This document shows, piece by piece, positions 36,174 to 46,730 of a stretch of DNA of 64,000 bases (position 1 is the first letter of the stretch; each line of letters opens with the position of its first letter). The position numbers were made by a program, and so were the translations under genes. The stretch comes from Leptodactylus fallax. Lineage: Eukaryota > Chordata > Amphibia > Anura > Leptodactylidae. The stretch is taken from assembly GCA_947044405.1 (NCBI GenBank), contig CAMRHE010000503.1, positions 769,501 to 833,500 on the forward strand, written 5' to 3'. The notes below the pieces were generated by a model. It made no database searches and was not told the DNA's origin. It saw nothing but the letters and a program-made list of their open reading frames with translations.

Positions 36174-36779
36174 GATGTGTTACAATGCCAACCACAATGT
36201 CCCTCATAATATGATGCAAACAAAGGCTGCTACAGTGAGTATCTCAGCTGCATTGCCCTTCTAGTACTAGCCTCAGCCCATCCCCATTGCCAGTCACAAT
36301 GCAACCTAGTGTCAGCTAAAACATCCCCAAGTACTAGGTACAATTCTCCCTGGATTATAATATATTTCTACTAGTATCTTAGTGGATTTGGGACTCCTGT
36401 TCTTGTGATCGGTAACAGTAAGATTCCCGCTAATTTCGGAGTTATCCCCTATCCATTGGATAAGGTATAACCCGTTGTTACTGGAATACCCCTCAATGAC
36501 CTCCTGCATGTGAGCATATTATGGCTGCATTAAACCTCTGCATATAGCAGAGCCACAACATGCCATCCATATACTTCAACGGGGCTCTACTGTACCTCCA
36601 TATTCCTACCAATAAATACTGAGGGTTTTTTTTTTTTGTTGGACATTGGAATCTGACACAAAAAAATGTCTCCCATAGGAGGACTCCACCATACAGGAAC
36701 ATTGTACACAAAGATTTTATGGCTCGTGAATTCATGTGCTGCTCCACAACCTCTACGTAAAGCCTAAGTGTCAATTTCT
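36174..36779. other. No gene; one small MITE remnant
   Basis: Only GTTATCCCCTATCCATTGGA and GATAAGGTATAAC (36440-36475) look repeat-like. No exon-like segment. Confidence 0.4.
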
Positions 36780-37205
36780 TTTACTACAAATCTACAAATA
36801 GAAGGGAATTAATCCGTTAAAAAGTTTGTTCCCATTGACACAGCCTAAGATCATATGAGTTGAATTAGAAAAGGCGGTCAGAAAAATCTATTTTGTTATA
36901 AAGTATTTTAATGTTTTTCTGATGTCTGGAAAAAACTCCACTTATTGCTCCAACATAAAATTACAAAACTAAACAAACACAAGGACATTAAGTGTAATTT
37001 ACATGTCCACTAAAATGAATGGGCGGCTTGTAAGTGCGTGTTTATTTTTGTATTGTGTCATATGAAGTACGGGCTCGCAGTGTTTGGATTCCATTTTTAT
37101 CTCTATTACAAATGTGGGATCAGCTGCAAATGACTGTTCTGTTTTTGCTGTGAACAAGCTCAGATTATCCTGCATATTCTACACATCTCAATGGCTGTGA
37201 CTGGG
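36780..37205. promoter_or_regulatory. Candidate conserved non-coding element
   Basis: Repeat-free. AAGGGAATTAATCCGTTAAA, AAGTGTAATTTACATGTCCA, GCGTGTTTATTTTTGTATTG and GATCAGCTGCAAATGACTGT contain TAAT cores, forkhead-like TGTTTATTT and an E-box CAGCTG. It lies 1.7 kb upstream of the LIM2 exon. Proposed by texture only. Confidence 0.4.
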
Positions 37206-37579
37206 ATCATTGCTATAGCAGTCATTTTGTAGGTGGCCACTTGTTAAGGACTTTGATATGACCCTGTCTGCTTCATAGACCCCTGTGTAACCCCTGGGGT
37301 ACAGGTGGTGAAGTTATAGTCCAAATTTCTGATAGTCAGAAATAACTAAAATAATGCCTCATTTACATTGTACATGCCTGAGAGATATTTTATTCAACCA
37401 CTAACTTTCCCAGACAGCAAATGTCGATGGAAACAAGGGTCGGGCTGTTGGATTTTAACTTGCCCAATCTCTTTTGTTTTCATAGGTACCTGGCAACAGC
37501 TCACTCCCCTCTCCCCATTCATTGATGTGTATGGGGATATGTTGGGTGCAATAGCTGTCAGCTGGACAAAAACATGATT

Positions 37580-38016
37580 CAAATGTTTTCCAGGCTTTAT
37601 CAGTTGATGACCTACCCTCAGGACAGGTCATCAGTTGAAGATCAGCAGGGATCTGACACCTGGAACCTACACAGATCCATTGTTTTAAGTTCCCCCCGAG
37701 TGCCACTTCAATGTCACAGGTCAATGACGTCCCATTCATCGGTCACATGGTCTGCTCACAGCTCAGGCTTATTCACATGAATGCGGCGGAACTGCTGTAC
37801 CAAGCAGAGCCACTGTAAAATGTACGGCGCTGTGCTTGCTTTTGTATCAAGAGGCCAAAAAATTCTTCAGAAAACTGAGGCCTCTAGTTTTTTTTTTTTT
37901 ACGTCTCCTTATTTGATGACCTATCCTTAGGATATGTTATCAATTGAAGATAGGTGGGGGCCTGACACCCAGGATCTTCAATTGATAACCTATCCTAAAG
38001 ATAGGTCATCAATTGA
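37580..38016. repeat. Fragments of the GATGACCTATCC foldback group
   Basis: Two pieces are visible. At 37600-37780: TTGATGACCTACCCTCAGGA and AGATCAGCAGGGATCTGACA. At 37911-38016 there is a near-perfect palindrome: TTGATGACCTATCCTTAGGA against TCCTAAAGATAGGTCATCAA. The same motifs occur at 51880. Confidence 0.7.
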
Positions 38017-38328
38017 GAAGCTCAAAAAGTGTCATCGTTATCTAAAGTGTAGGGCCAACTAAAGGTAAAGTATACAATAATGTGAGTCAAAAACTTCAGA
38101 TACCCTCAATCACTTACAGTAAGATTATCTGAAGATCCAAATTTATCAGCCAGCATTAGTCATGTTGATAAATCTTTAGACCTCATACAGTCTATTAGAA
38201 TTATTAAATCCTCTCCTTTGTGTGTAATTGTGGTCTATAATAGTAGTAAATACATATACAGTGTATTACTATAGAAAATATTAAATACTTTTAGAAAAAA
38301 AAACCCCATAACAGTCATTATGATAGTG

Positions 38329-38445
38329 AATGTAGATTGTGAGCCCTATATGGGACAGTGACTGACAATGTCTGTACATTGCTGCGGAATATGATGGCGC
38401 TATATAAGTAAGCATAATAAATAAATTATGACTAAGTGGATTCTA
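38329..38445 (+). repeat. V-SINE-like 3' tail
   Basis: GTGAATGTAGATTGTGAGCC, GGGACAGTGACTGACAATGT, TGCGGAATATGATGGCGCTA and ATAAGTAAGCATAATAAATA form the SINE tail seen at 16872, here on the + strand and about 440 bp before the LIM2 exon. Confidence 0.75.
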
Positions 38446-38882
38446 TGTGATTTATTAAGGCTGAAGATGTCTGGAGCTCTTTGTTGGTTCAGTGTTGTGT
38501 ATGTGGGTTGGATGGAATAGCTGTTGGATGAACAAACATGCACAGCTATCTATAGCTCCATATCTGGCAATGATTTTTTTGTAATCTACCAGAGAAATTG
38601 GATTCTTGGTAAGGAGAAGTTAGCGAGCCAACAGAGAGGAGCTCTATGAAGGAAACATCCCTATTATGCTGCAAGGGGTCCACATAGCCATCCAGCACAA
38701 GGCCCCTCTTCCACCTATGTTGGGCCATGTCGATAAATGTAACTAAGCATCTACTGTATGTGAATAAAATATCACGCTTAACTTCCATATATCATTGTAT
38801 GTGCCTGTCCATTACTGACAATATGCCATAGTCTAAAAGAACTCATAGTTACCAATATCACAATTTTCTCTCTGCTTTCCAG

Positions 38883-39103
38883 TCGGTTTGGAACCAAGTG
38901 TGCTCGATGCGGCAGACAGATCTATGCCAGTGACTGGGTGAGAAGAGCTCGGGGGAATGCGTATCACTTAGCGTGCTTTGCATGCTACTCTTGTAAGAGG
39001 CAGCTGTCTACGGGGGAAGAGTTCGGCCTCGTGGAAGAGAAGGTTTTATGCAGGATCCATTATGACACTATGATAGAAAACCTGAAAAGGGCAGCTGAAA
39101 ATG
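38883..39103 (+). CDS. LHX6: LHX6 exon with LIM2 domain
   Basis: LHX6 is a nuclear LIM-homeodomain transcription factor. In vertebrates it acts downstream of NKX2-1 to specify GABAergic interneurons from the medial ganglionic eminence, and it is also expressed in first-arch and tooth mesenchyme. This exon follows an acceptor CTCTGCTTTCCAG and starts with the last base of a split Ser codon. Its 73 full codons hold LIM2 with zinc ligands C6, C9, H28, C31 and C34, C37, C56, H59 ([18 protein letters not shown]). The [14 protein letters not shown] tail fits LHX6 rather than LHX8, which as I recall reads CMLDNLKR. It ends at donor ATG|GTAAGT, splitting a Gly codon. LIM domains bind LDB cofactors. 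The LIM1 exon and start codon were not found in the window. Confidence 0.97.
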
Positions 39104-39467
39104 GTAAGTTGTCACCACTGCTTTCTAACTTGTGCCCTATTAAGTAGTGTACTGGTGTATTTTTGCAGTATGAGATGCTCTTGTTATGTTGCACGATTCT
39201 TTTTCTTTTTTCTTTGTTAACTTCCTCCTTTTGTGTGATATTCATGAATGCTATGATTAAGCTATTAGTCACGGCAACCAGCTGTGTGAGCGACAGAATG
39301 TTGTTAGCAATCAACCTAATGGAAGCTAAAGACAGTAGGAGAACATATCGCCATAGCCCTACTATTTTCAATACCCTTGGCACAGGGAATTTTTTTTATT
39401 GGCAAATATACTTTTCTAGCCATAACCCACCAGATGTGTATTATTTTATTTCAGCTTTGTAGATTTA

Positions 39468-39972
39468 TTAAAGGGGTATTCCCATAAACATAACCATTTT
39501 TAAATTTGTAGATAATTAAAAGTTAAACATTTTTGCAAATATAAGTAATTAAACATTTTGCAGAGTTTTAAAGATTTCCTCTAAATATCTTGTAGTCACA
39601 AGTTGTTGTCTTGATCGGTTGCCAGTGGATACGACCATGAATGCAGGATCTTTCTAAGGTCAGAAAATCAGCAATGGTTTTTTTATCGTGGCCGGGATAT
39701 CTTCTGATACATGTAGTGTCCCTGCCTGATAACACAGCTACAATAAGAAAATCATGGCTGGGTTTTTGACAAGTCCCAAGCCATATAAAGTTTCTGCATT
39801 TGTGGTCGTATCCATTGGCAACCGATCAAGACAACAGATGTCACCACTAAGATAGCTAGAGGAAATCTTTAAAAATCTGCAGAATTTTTAACTACTTATA
39901 TTTGCAAAAATGTTTAACTTTTAATTATCTACAAATATAGATATGGTTATATTCATGGGAATACCCCTTTAA
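39468..39972. mobile_element. TTAA-flanked foldback MITE in LHX6 intron
   Basis: TTAA stands at both edges, with arms of about 170 bp: AAAGGGGTATTCCCATAAAC and TGTAGATAATTAAAAGTTAA on the left, mirrored by TTAACTTTTAATTATCTACA and GGGAATACCCCTTT on the right. TTGTCTTGATCGGTTGCCA pairs with TGGCAACCGATCAAGACAA. It starts 365 bp after the LIM2 exon and could form a long hairpin in the pre-mRNA. Confidence 0.88.
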
Positions 39973-40320
39973 ATATTATAAAAAGTAAGAAATAACTAGG
40001 GCTTCAGTGGAGCTCAGTACTCCCTGGTGAAAGCTATGTGACTCTGCAACAAGTACATGCTGCCCCAGGCAACATAAATGGATATAAGGAAAGGTGGCCT
40101 TCTGCCTAGGCACAATCCTGTCTATGGTTGACTACTTGGTAAATCTATGTTTGCCATCCTGCAAGCTCTCAAATAACCTGTAGCTGCCCAGAAGGGAAAT
40201 ATGGACAAGGAAAGTTCTTTGATGAAAAGCACTGTGGAAAAAATCTTAATTTTCTTATAAAGAGTATGATGCAGCAGAAACAAATCATAGTCACGTAGAC
40301 TGCAATAGTCATCAATCCCT

Positions 40321-40697
40321 TTAAAAATACCTGTCACCAGGTCTGAAAAGCCCAATGACATACATCATCTGATAGGCAAAGTCACCCTGAACATTTCAGT
40401 GTTTTATTTATCCAAATCTTTTCGGCTATTCCTAAGAAATAAGACCTTTAAGTTGATGCAAATTAGGGTATACTAGCCAAGTAGGCAGCAACACTGCATG
40501 ACATACAGCACACAGAGACCCCGCCTCCAGAGAAACCACAGTGTTGTTGCCCACTTGGCGGTACCCTATTTGATAAACAATAAAAGGGCTTATATCTTTG
40601 GAATAGCTGAACGGATTTGGATAAACAAAACACCAAAATGCTCAGAGTGACAGCGCCGATCAGATAAGGTATGTCTTTGGTGACAACTCCTCTTTAA
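40321..40697. mobile_element. TTAA-flanked MITE in LHX6 intron
   Basis: TTAA lies at 40321-40324 and 40694-40697. TTTATTTATCCAAATC and TTTTCGGCTATTCCTAAG pair with GGAATAGCTGAACGG and GATTTGGATAAACAAA on the other side. Non-autonomous. Confidence 0.75.
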
Positions 40698-41185
40698 GGT
40701 GCTCTATTACCTTACAATTCACTGCATTTCAGTAAAATTTAGGCAACAACTTAATGCTAATGACCTTCAGCTACCATTACCGTTGCCCCTACTGCATTCT
40801 GGGGAATAACTGCTGATAGAGGATATTTAGTTCATGGCTTTTATTCTTTAATAAGCAGTAGTCTACTATCTTAGTATGCATGTCAATGGATGGATTCTTC
40901 AGAAGAAAATTATTTTGATATCTATCCATGATATCTATGACTGCATGATATTATCTAGACCACAGGTTGTGCTGCGCCCAATAATTTACTGTAAGTTGTA
41001 GGGGAACCTACAAAAAATGCTTTATTGTATGAAAAATAAAGAGAAAAGTGTAACATCAGTAACAAACTGAACCATGCTGAACACCGCAAAAAACTGGACC
41101 AACTGCTATTTTTGGTTATTCCACCATCTAAAAGAAAGGAAGAAAAAGCAATAGAGATGCAATAGATAATATGGAATGGTACATA

Positions 41186-42032
41186 CAGTGGGGTAAAAAG
41201 TATTTAGTCAGCCATCAATTGTGCAAGTTCTCCCACTTAAAAAGATGAGGCCGGCCTGTAATTGTCATCATAGGTAGACCTCAACTATGAGAGACAAAAT
41301 GAGAAAACAAATCCAGAAAATCACATTGTCTGATTTTTAAAGAATTTATTTGCAAATTATGCTGGAAAATAAGTATTTGGTCACCTACAAACAAGCAAGA
41401 TTTCTGGCTCTCACAGATCTGTAACTTCTTCTTTAAGAGGCTCCTCTGTCCTCCACTCATTACCTGTAGTAATGGCTCCTGTTTGATATTGTTATCAGTA
41501 TAAAAGACACCTGTCCACAACCTCAAACAGTCACACTCCAAACTCCACTATGGTGAAGACCAAAGAGCTGTGGAAGGACACCAGAAACAAAATTGTAGAC
41601 CTGCACCAGGCTGGGAAGACTGAATCTGCAATAGGCAAGCAGCTTGGTGTGAAGAAATCAACTGTGGGAGCAATAATTAGAAAATGGAAGACATACAAGA
41701 CCACTGATTAATCTCCCTCGATCAGGGGCTCACGCAAGATCTCACCCCGTGGGGTCAAAATGATCACAAGAACGGTGAGCAAAAATCCCAGAACCACACG
41801 GGGGGACCTAGTGAATGACCTGCAGAAAGCTGGGACTAACATAACAAAGGCTACCGTCAGTAACACACTATGCCGCCAGGGACTCAGATCCTGCAGTGCC
41901 AGACGTGTCCCCCTGCTTAAGCCAGTACATATCCGGGCCCGTCTGAAGTTTTGCTAGAGAGCATTTGGATGTTCCAGAAGAGTATTGAGAGAATGTCTTA
42001 TGGTCAGATGAAACCAAAATAGAACTGTTTGG
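41186..42032 (+). mobile_element. Tc1-type transposon, 5' half only
   Basis: The left end CAGTGGGGTAAAAAGTATTT follows a TA (41184-41185). The non-coding leader, the start of a transposase frame and the first catalytic block follow. Homology stops abruptly near 42032, just after the WSDETKIELFG region, and no right end repeat is present. The element is therefore truncated and immobile. It lies in an LHX6 intron in sense orientation. Confidence 0.88.
41550..42032 (+). pseudogene. Truncated, frameshifted Tc1 transposase
   Basis: The frame opens [20 protein letters not shown] at 41550, with a paired-type HTH ([19 protein letters not shown]). A one-base shift near 41708 produces a stop after YKTTD; a compensating shift shortly after restores the frame at [11 protein letters not shown] further disruption near 41955 gives a stop after RARLKFC. 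The first catalytic D (SDETK) is still legible at about 42008, but the second D and the E are missing. Confidence 0.85.
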
Positions 42033-42103
42033 TTTATTTGTCATCGTATTGTCTGTCCCAAAGATGATAAAAGTTATTCAGCCCATTATATGCACTTAAA
42101 ATG

Positions 42104-42424
42104 GTGGCAGAAAAATATTTCTTGTCTTGCAAAAAACCAGCTGTCACATGCCTATGTCAATATAAAATGGCGAATCCCATCCACACATTGCGGAAATGCC
42201 CCGGAAATGCTGTGATTTCCAAAACCGTCGAGTTTTTGGAAATTGCAGCATGTCAATTATACCAACGGAAATGCTGGTGGTTTCTGTACAGGTATAATTG
42301 AAGCAGAAGTTTTCCTCTGCAGACTTTCTGTTAAAAGCACTGTGGGAAAAAAAGTGATGCGTTTCCGCCGCGCTTTTTCCCACAGTGCTTTTTCTCTGCG
42401 GCTAGCTACGTGGATCCTTAGCCT
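42104..42424. repeat. Foldback MITE, GGCCCCACGTAGCGG family, in LHX6 intron
   Basis: It reads TTGCGGAAATGCC, AACCGTCGAGTTTTTGGAAA, AATTATACCAACGGAAATGC with the mirrored GTACAGGTATAATTGAAGC, a TCTGCAGACTTTCTG block, CCACAGTGCTTTTTCTCTGC and a GCTACGTGGATCCTTAGCC end. The left end near 42104 is degraded. It abuts the Tc1-derived MITE at 42431. Confidence 0.75.
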
Positions 42425-42430
42425 AAAATA

Positions 42431-42809
42431 CTAGTGCATCTCAATAACTTAGAATATCATCAGAATTACCTTGTGGAGTGTGTCAATGACTCCCTTCTGG
42501 ACATCTGTCAAGTTAGCAGTCTTCCCCATGATTGTGTCGCCTACTGAACCAGACTAAGGGACCTTTTTAAATGCTTAGGAAGCCTTTGCAGGTGTTTTGG
42601 GTTAATTCTTCTAATTTTCTGAGATAATGCCTTTTGGGTTTTCCTTGGCTGTAAGCCATAATCATCAATATTAACATAAATAAACACTTGGAAAAGTTCA
42701 CTCTGTTTGTAATGACTCAATATAATATATGTGTTTCACTTTTTCAATTGAATTACTAAAAAAACCAAAAAACTTTTTGATGATATTCTAATTTATTGAG
42801 ATGCACTAG
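42431..42809 (-). mobile_element. Tc1-derived MITE, copy 2, inverted, in LHX6 intron
   Basis: Same ends as 32864-33246 with TA at 42429-42430 and 42810-42811, but in reverse orientation: the short transposase start (MGKT...) reads on the minus strand from about 42530. High similarity over nearly all of its 379 bp makes the two copies a 380-bp inverted pair around the LIM2 exon. Confidence 0.88.
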
Positions 42810-43086
42810 TAGGCCCATAAGAGGCTACGACACCAGGATTATCACTACATTAGTACAACATCTATTGCTTATAGCAGTGTGTGAGAATGTGAGAATTTTG
42901 CAACTTTATATATTTGCAACAAATCAAAAACAAGACGAGCCCATTGAGATTTTAGTGTAATAAGATCAAACTAACATGGATCACATGTGAAATGATATAT
43001 CTGTATTTACAGGTAAATATATGAATGTACACATGTCATTGTTATCCAAAATCTGGCAAATGAAGACTCTGTATCTAATTTTCCAG

Positions 43087-43187
43087 GCAATGGGATAACG
43101 TTGGAGGGGGCAGTACCGTCAGAACAAGATAGCCAGCCAAAACCAGCAAAACGAGCACGGACATCTTTCACAGCAGAACAACTACAG
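43087..43187 (+). CDS. LHX6: LHX6 exon, linker and start of homeodomain
   Basis: It follows an acceptor ending CAATTTTCCAG-like text (ATTTTCCAG at 43078-43086) and completes the split Gly codon. The 34 codons include [20 protein letters not shown] and the homeodomain N-terminal arm and helix 1 start ([14 protein letters not shown]). The donor is CAG|GTATGA, phase 0. The basic arm contacts the minor groove and probably doubles as nuclear localisation signal. The linker wording matches LHX6, not LHX8. Confidence 0.97.
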
Positions 43188-43267
43188 GTATGAGATTTGC
43201 TGCTGGAGTTCATGTGAACTATCAAACCTCATATCAGACTTTGCCACTAATGTTCTTTCTGCCCTAG

Positions 43268-43363
43268 GTGATGCAGGCACAGTTCGCTCAGGATAATAAT
43301 CCTGATGCCCAAACACTTCAGAAACTTGCAGATATGACAGGACTAAGCAGAAGAGTTATCCAG
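43268..43363 (+). CDS. LHX6: LHX6 exon, homeodomain helices 1-2
   Basis: 32 codons in phase 0 with acceptor TTCTGCCCTAG and donor CAG|GTTAGT. The reading ([20 protein letters not shown] and on to GLSRRVIQ) is shared word for word with LHX6/LHX8 homeodomains. The preceding intron is only 80 bp, very short against its neighbours. Confidence 0.97.
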
Positions 43364-44688
43364 GTTAGTATTATCAGACATGTTATTTCTTAAAATGATA
43401 ATAGATAAAAGGCCATTCATGTATGATAGGCGGGTGACTCCTAGAGATCAACAGGATAAAGGAGACCTTTACTGCACTATCTTGAAGACTGAGGTCCACA
43501 CAAGTGTGGATCCCCCTGGTACTGAAGCTCAGTTCCACTCACTTACCAGCGACATCTACATATGGATTCCTGGGATTTTGCATCCTATCTTAGGCTATGA
43601 CATCAATGTGGTGTCAGTAGGTGTTCAACCTTTGGGAGACCGCACCTTTCATTCTGCTGACTGGTGTAGTTTCCCAGAGTTTGAAACACCTACTGACACC
43701 ACATTCATGGCATATCCTAAGATACGATGCAAAATGCGAGGAAATGTCTTTAAAGGGTTATTCCCATCTCAGCGTTTCATGGCCACCAACTTCTCCCATA
43801 GAAGTGAATGGGTATTATTTTTTTTTTAATAGGAATTATGGAAACAGTGTAGAAAAGTTCACTCGGCTGTTTCCATAATCTTGTCAACCCTAGGTGGCTA
43901 CAGAGATGGGTATTCTCATCTGAGTCTCGATAGGCTTAGAAGGAAATACTACTTTAAGGAACTATGTTGGCTTAATGGGGAAATCCAGCCAAAAATGATC
44001 TTCTGATCCAACATCATACAGTATGTCAACAGATCTGTGATGTCAGACCACCATAGATATACAGAGCAAGAGAGCTCTGAGGCATTGTATCCAACAACCA
44101 TACTACTTTGGCTTTTATTAGTGGAAACTTCAGTCTTCCTGCTAATGGTGCTCATTTCAATACTGACGGGGTTGTCTCGGCAGAATCTGGCGTTGCTTTT
44201 GAGGCAAATTCAACCTAAAAATCAGTAGTAGATTCTGCCTCCCATTGTTTTCCACTGGAGGCTGGAAGGGCTGGAAATGGAAGAGGAATTTGAGGTGGAT
44301 GACCGCCTTTAATTCCTCTTCATTTTTTGCCTTGTGACCTGATCTAAGAATGGTTGTCTTGATGGGCATAGAGGTGGTGTATTAGTGCTGCAGCTCCCCT
44401 TTAATAGTAAGTAGTGCCAAAGTGTCAAAAATGGAATGATAATGCTCCGTGATACCATGTAAAGAAAAAGGAATAGCTTCTGGTTGCCAATGATGAATAT
44501 GCCAATATGTATGTAGCTAGATGAAATACTTTGTCCTGGTTTATCATCGATACATTGTGTCCTTTTCAATGTTCCTTCAGTCTCACGCAGTTATACGCAG
44601 GTACTTACTGTTTCCATAGTCTGTATCATCCATAACTGATACAATATGTATTTGCTGATTTTTTTGTAAAACAATTTAAAATCCCCAG
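43364..44688 (+). other. LHX6: LHX6 intron within the homeodomain
   Basis: A 1325-bp phase-0 intron. It contains a foldback at 43577-43740 (GACATCAATGTGGTGTCAGT paired with ACTGACACCACATTCATGGC) and part of another MITE at 43752-43930 (GGGTTATTCCCATCTC / GAGATGGGTATTC). The rest is unassigned. The acceptor before 44689 is AATCCCCAG. Confidence 0.85.
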
Positions 44689-44863
44689 GTTTGGTTTCAG
44701 AACTGCCGAGCACGACATAAAAAACATACGCCTCAGCATACAGTGCCTCCACCCGGCCCTACACCAACCCGTCTCACCTCTTCACTTTCAGATGACATTC
44801 ACTTCTCCCCCTTCAGCAGTCCAGAAAGAGCCAGAATGGTGACATTACATGGATATATAGAAA
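44689..44863 (+). CDS. LHX6: LHX6 exon, recognition helix and C-terminal region
   Basis: 58 codons plus one base. It opens with the recognition helix [14 protein letters not shown] (WFQN with the invariant Asn). Cys follows that Asn, as is typical for LHX6/8. A Pro/Ser/Thr-rich stretch follows ([15 protein letters not shown]), then [20 protein letters not shown], a conserved LHX6 C-terminal motif. The donor GAAA|GTAAGT splits a Ser codon. Confidence 0.97.
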
Positions 44864-45969
44864 GTAAGTAACACTCTACCTATACTTTTGCAATATTCTC
44901 ACTTTACTTTTCATCTATTAGAGTATTTCCCCCGATTTACCAGATTCTCAGAGCTTCCCTCCACTCACCTAAGTGAAGATGTGAGCATCAGGTAGATCTG
45001 GGGCTATATAAGCAGGACATGCTACCAAGACATGAATACATCCTTCTTTAGCAATTGTGTATCTATGTTTGTCACATAAATGGCAGCCTCTATTCTGCTG
45101 ATAGAAATGATGGCAAACTTAATTTCTCTGCTAGTGCAGGGGTCAGGTTGGTCAGTCCCTCTGGCCCACCAGGACCAATACCTTTCATTTATCATGTGCA
45201 ACAGAGGCCCAAAGATAGGTATCCTACTTTTTCAGGTGCCACTAAAAAGGGTATCCTTTATGGCAATTGAACACTCTACTTGGTTGGTTGGCCAAGCAGG
45301 ATCATGTTGCCCAATGTTTTAGGCCTTCCTTTTCCCCACCTCAAATTAAATGGGTCTATCCTTGCAACATTTTCCCTTTATTATAACATACTAAGAAATT
45401 CCCTAACATATGAAGAATCTGAGCATTAAAGCGAACCTCTCTAGGCCCCCAATCCATCACCAAAGTGTTATCCAGGATGGTTAACAATAATGGCCTTCTA
45501 TATTCTGCCTGACAGGCCAAGTATGTCACCCACAACAAGCTATCTCCAGCAACACCCATGAGAAGTGCAGTAAAGTAAGGTGTACTGAATTTGGCTTCAT
45601 GTGTACACTGCACATGGATTGGACGCTGGCTGCTGGGGATGGCTTGTAATGATGTCAGTTGAGGCAGGAGAAGTACTGGATAGCCTGACTCTTCAGAGGA
45701 CGTTTGCCATTCCCATGACTCCTTGTAGGTCATTTAATTATAGCGTTAGATTGGTTTTAGAAGTTATTTTTTTTTACGTTACGCTGCATTGGTCAGAATA
45801 TCGAACAACCTGGATAAAAGGTTGATGGTGGTTCGGAGACCTTAAACCTTCTGGACAGGTTCTCTTTAAAGCATATAACAGAGCATCCACTCCTTAATAT
45901 TGTATATCTCATGGATGTCAAATCATGTCTGGTAATAGTATATTACAGAATTTATCTACCTTTTTACAG
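44864..45969 (+). other. LHX6: LHX6 intron, no feature inside
   Basis: An 1106-bp intron with a GTAAGT donor and a CTTTTTTACAG-like acceptor. No repeats with clear ends and no exon-like segment were seen. Confidence 0.85.
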
Positions 45970-46073
45970 GTCAGGTACAGTGTGGGCAGGTGCACTGCAG
46001 ACTCCCTTATGCTGCTCCACCTGTGCATCTCAAAAGTGACATGGAAGCAACACTGTCTAACAGAGGGGACAAG
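45970..46073 (+). CDS. LHX6: LHX6 exon, C-terminal conserved block
   Basis: It completes Ser and reads [20 protein letters not shown] and then the segment to LSNRGDK (34 full codons). The segment is characteristic of LHX6 and absent from LHX8. The donor is AAG|GTAAGA, phase 0. Reading past the donor gives a stop only after about 20 codons, so an unspliced form would have another tail. Confidence 0.96.
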
Positions 46074-46108
46074 GTAAGAACTGATGCACATGCTGAGGAT
46101 CTTATACT

Positions 46109-46200
46109 CAGGGCCGTTTTAACACATTAATGGACCCTGTTCAAAGGTTTTATAAGTGGTCCTCTCCTACATAATTTAATGTCCACTTAAGTGGACCACA
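46109..46200 (+). repeat. hAT element left-end fragment
   Basis: CAGGGCCGTTTTAACACATT, GGACCCTGTTCAAAGGTTTT and AAGTGGTCCTCTCCTAC closely follow the left 80 bp of the element at 28212. No matching right end or duplication was found nearby. Confidence 0.7.
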
Positions 46201-46550
46201 TAATATAGTGTCCTCTCAAGCCCCTGCATAATGTCCCATAATGTGATCAATATATTACATATAAAAAAGGTTGACACCGACCATCCATTTCATTTCAGTT
46301 CTACCTGTGTCCTTAGGAGCTATCAGCTCTGTGCTCGACCATTCAGGCTCCAGCTGTAGTGATGTCATTGCATCTCCCTGCCGCATACATCATCAGCTGA
46401 AGCCTGAATGGTGGAGCACGGAGCTATGTCCTAAAGACACAGATAGAATTGAAATTGCTACTCAGATGGTAGGTATCATGACCATAAGACCTGGGGTGTT
46501 TTGCATCCCAGTTTGAACGGAGCGACAAGTTGGAAATGCATGCTGGTGAT

Positions 46551-46730
46551 CAGAGGTGTAACTTGATGTTCCTCAGCCCCAATACAAAATATGTAATGCG
46601 GTCCCCCATTTACCATGTACTATCTATAATATTGGTGTTTTCTTATGTTGTGCAGACGCCTTTGGGCCCCCTGAGGCTCTGGGGCCAGGTAGCAATTGCT
46701 ACCTCTGCATCCCCTACAGCTACACCCCTG
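46551..46730. mobile_element. Small hAT-like MITE in LHX6 intron
   Basis: A 180-bp element with ends CAGAGGTGTAACTTGATG and GCTACACCCCTG, which are inverted. It is flanked by CTGGTGAT (46543-46550) and CTGGCGAT (46731-46738), an 8-bp duplication with one mismatch. Inside is a GGTAGCAATTGCTACC palindrome. The insertion is probably older than the one at 28212, whose duplication is exact. Confidence 0.82.

Larger units (their letters stand above)
39104..43086 (+). other. LHX6: LHX6 intron after the LIM2 exon
   Basis: This 3983-bp intron (GT...AG, phase 1) is loaded with transposons: TTAA MITEs at 39468 and 40321, a broken Tc1 at 41186, a foldback MITE at 42104 and a Tc1-derived MITE at 42431. 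Segments 40698-41185 and 42810-43086 hold nothing that I recognise. Confidence 0.9.
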
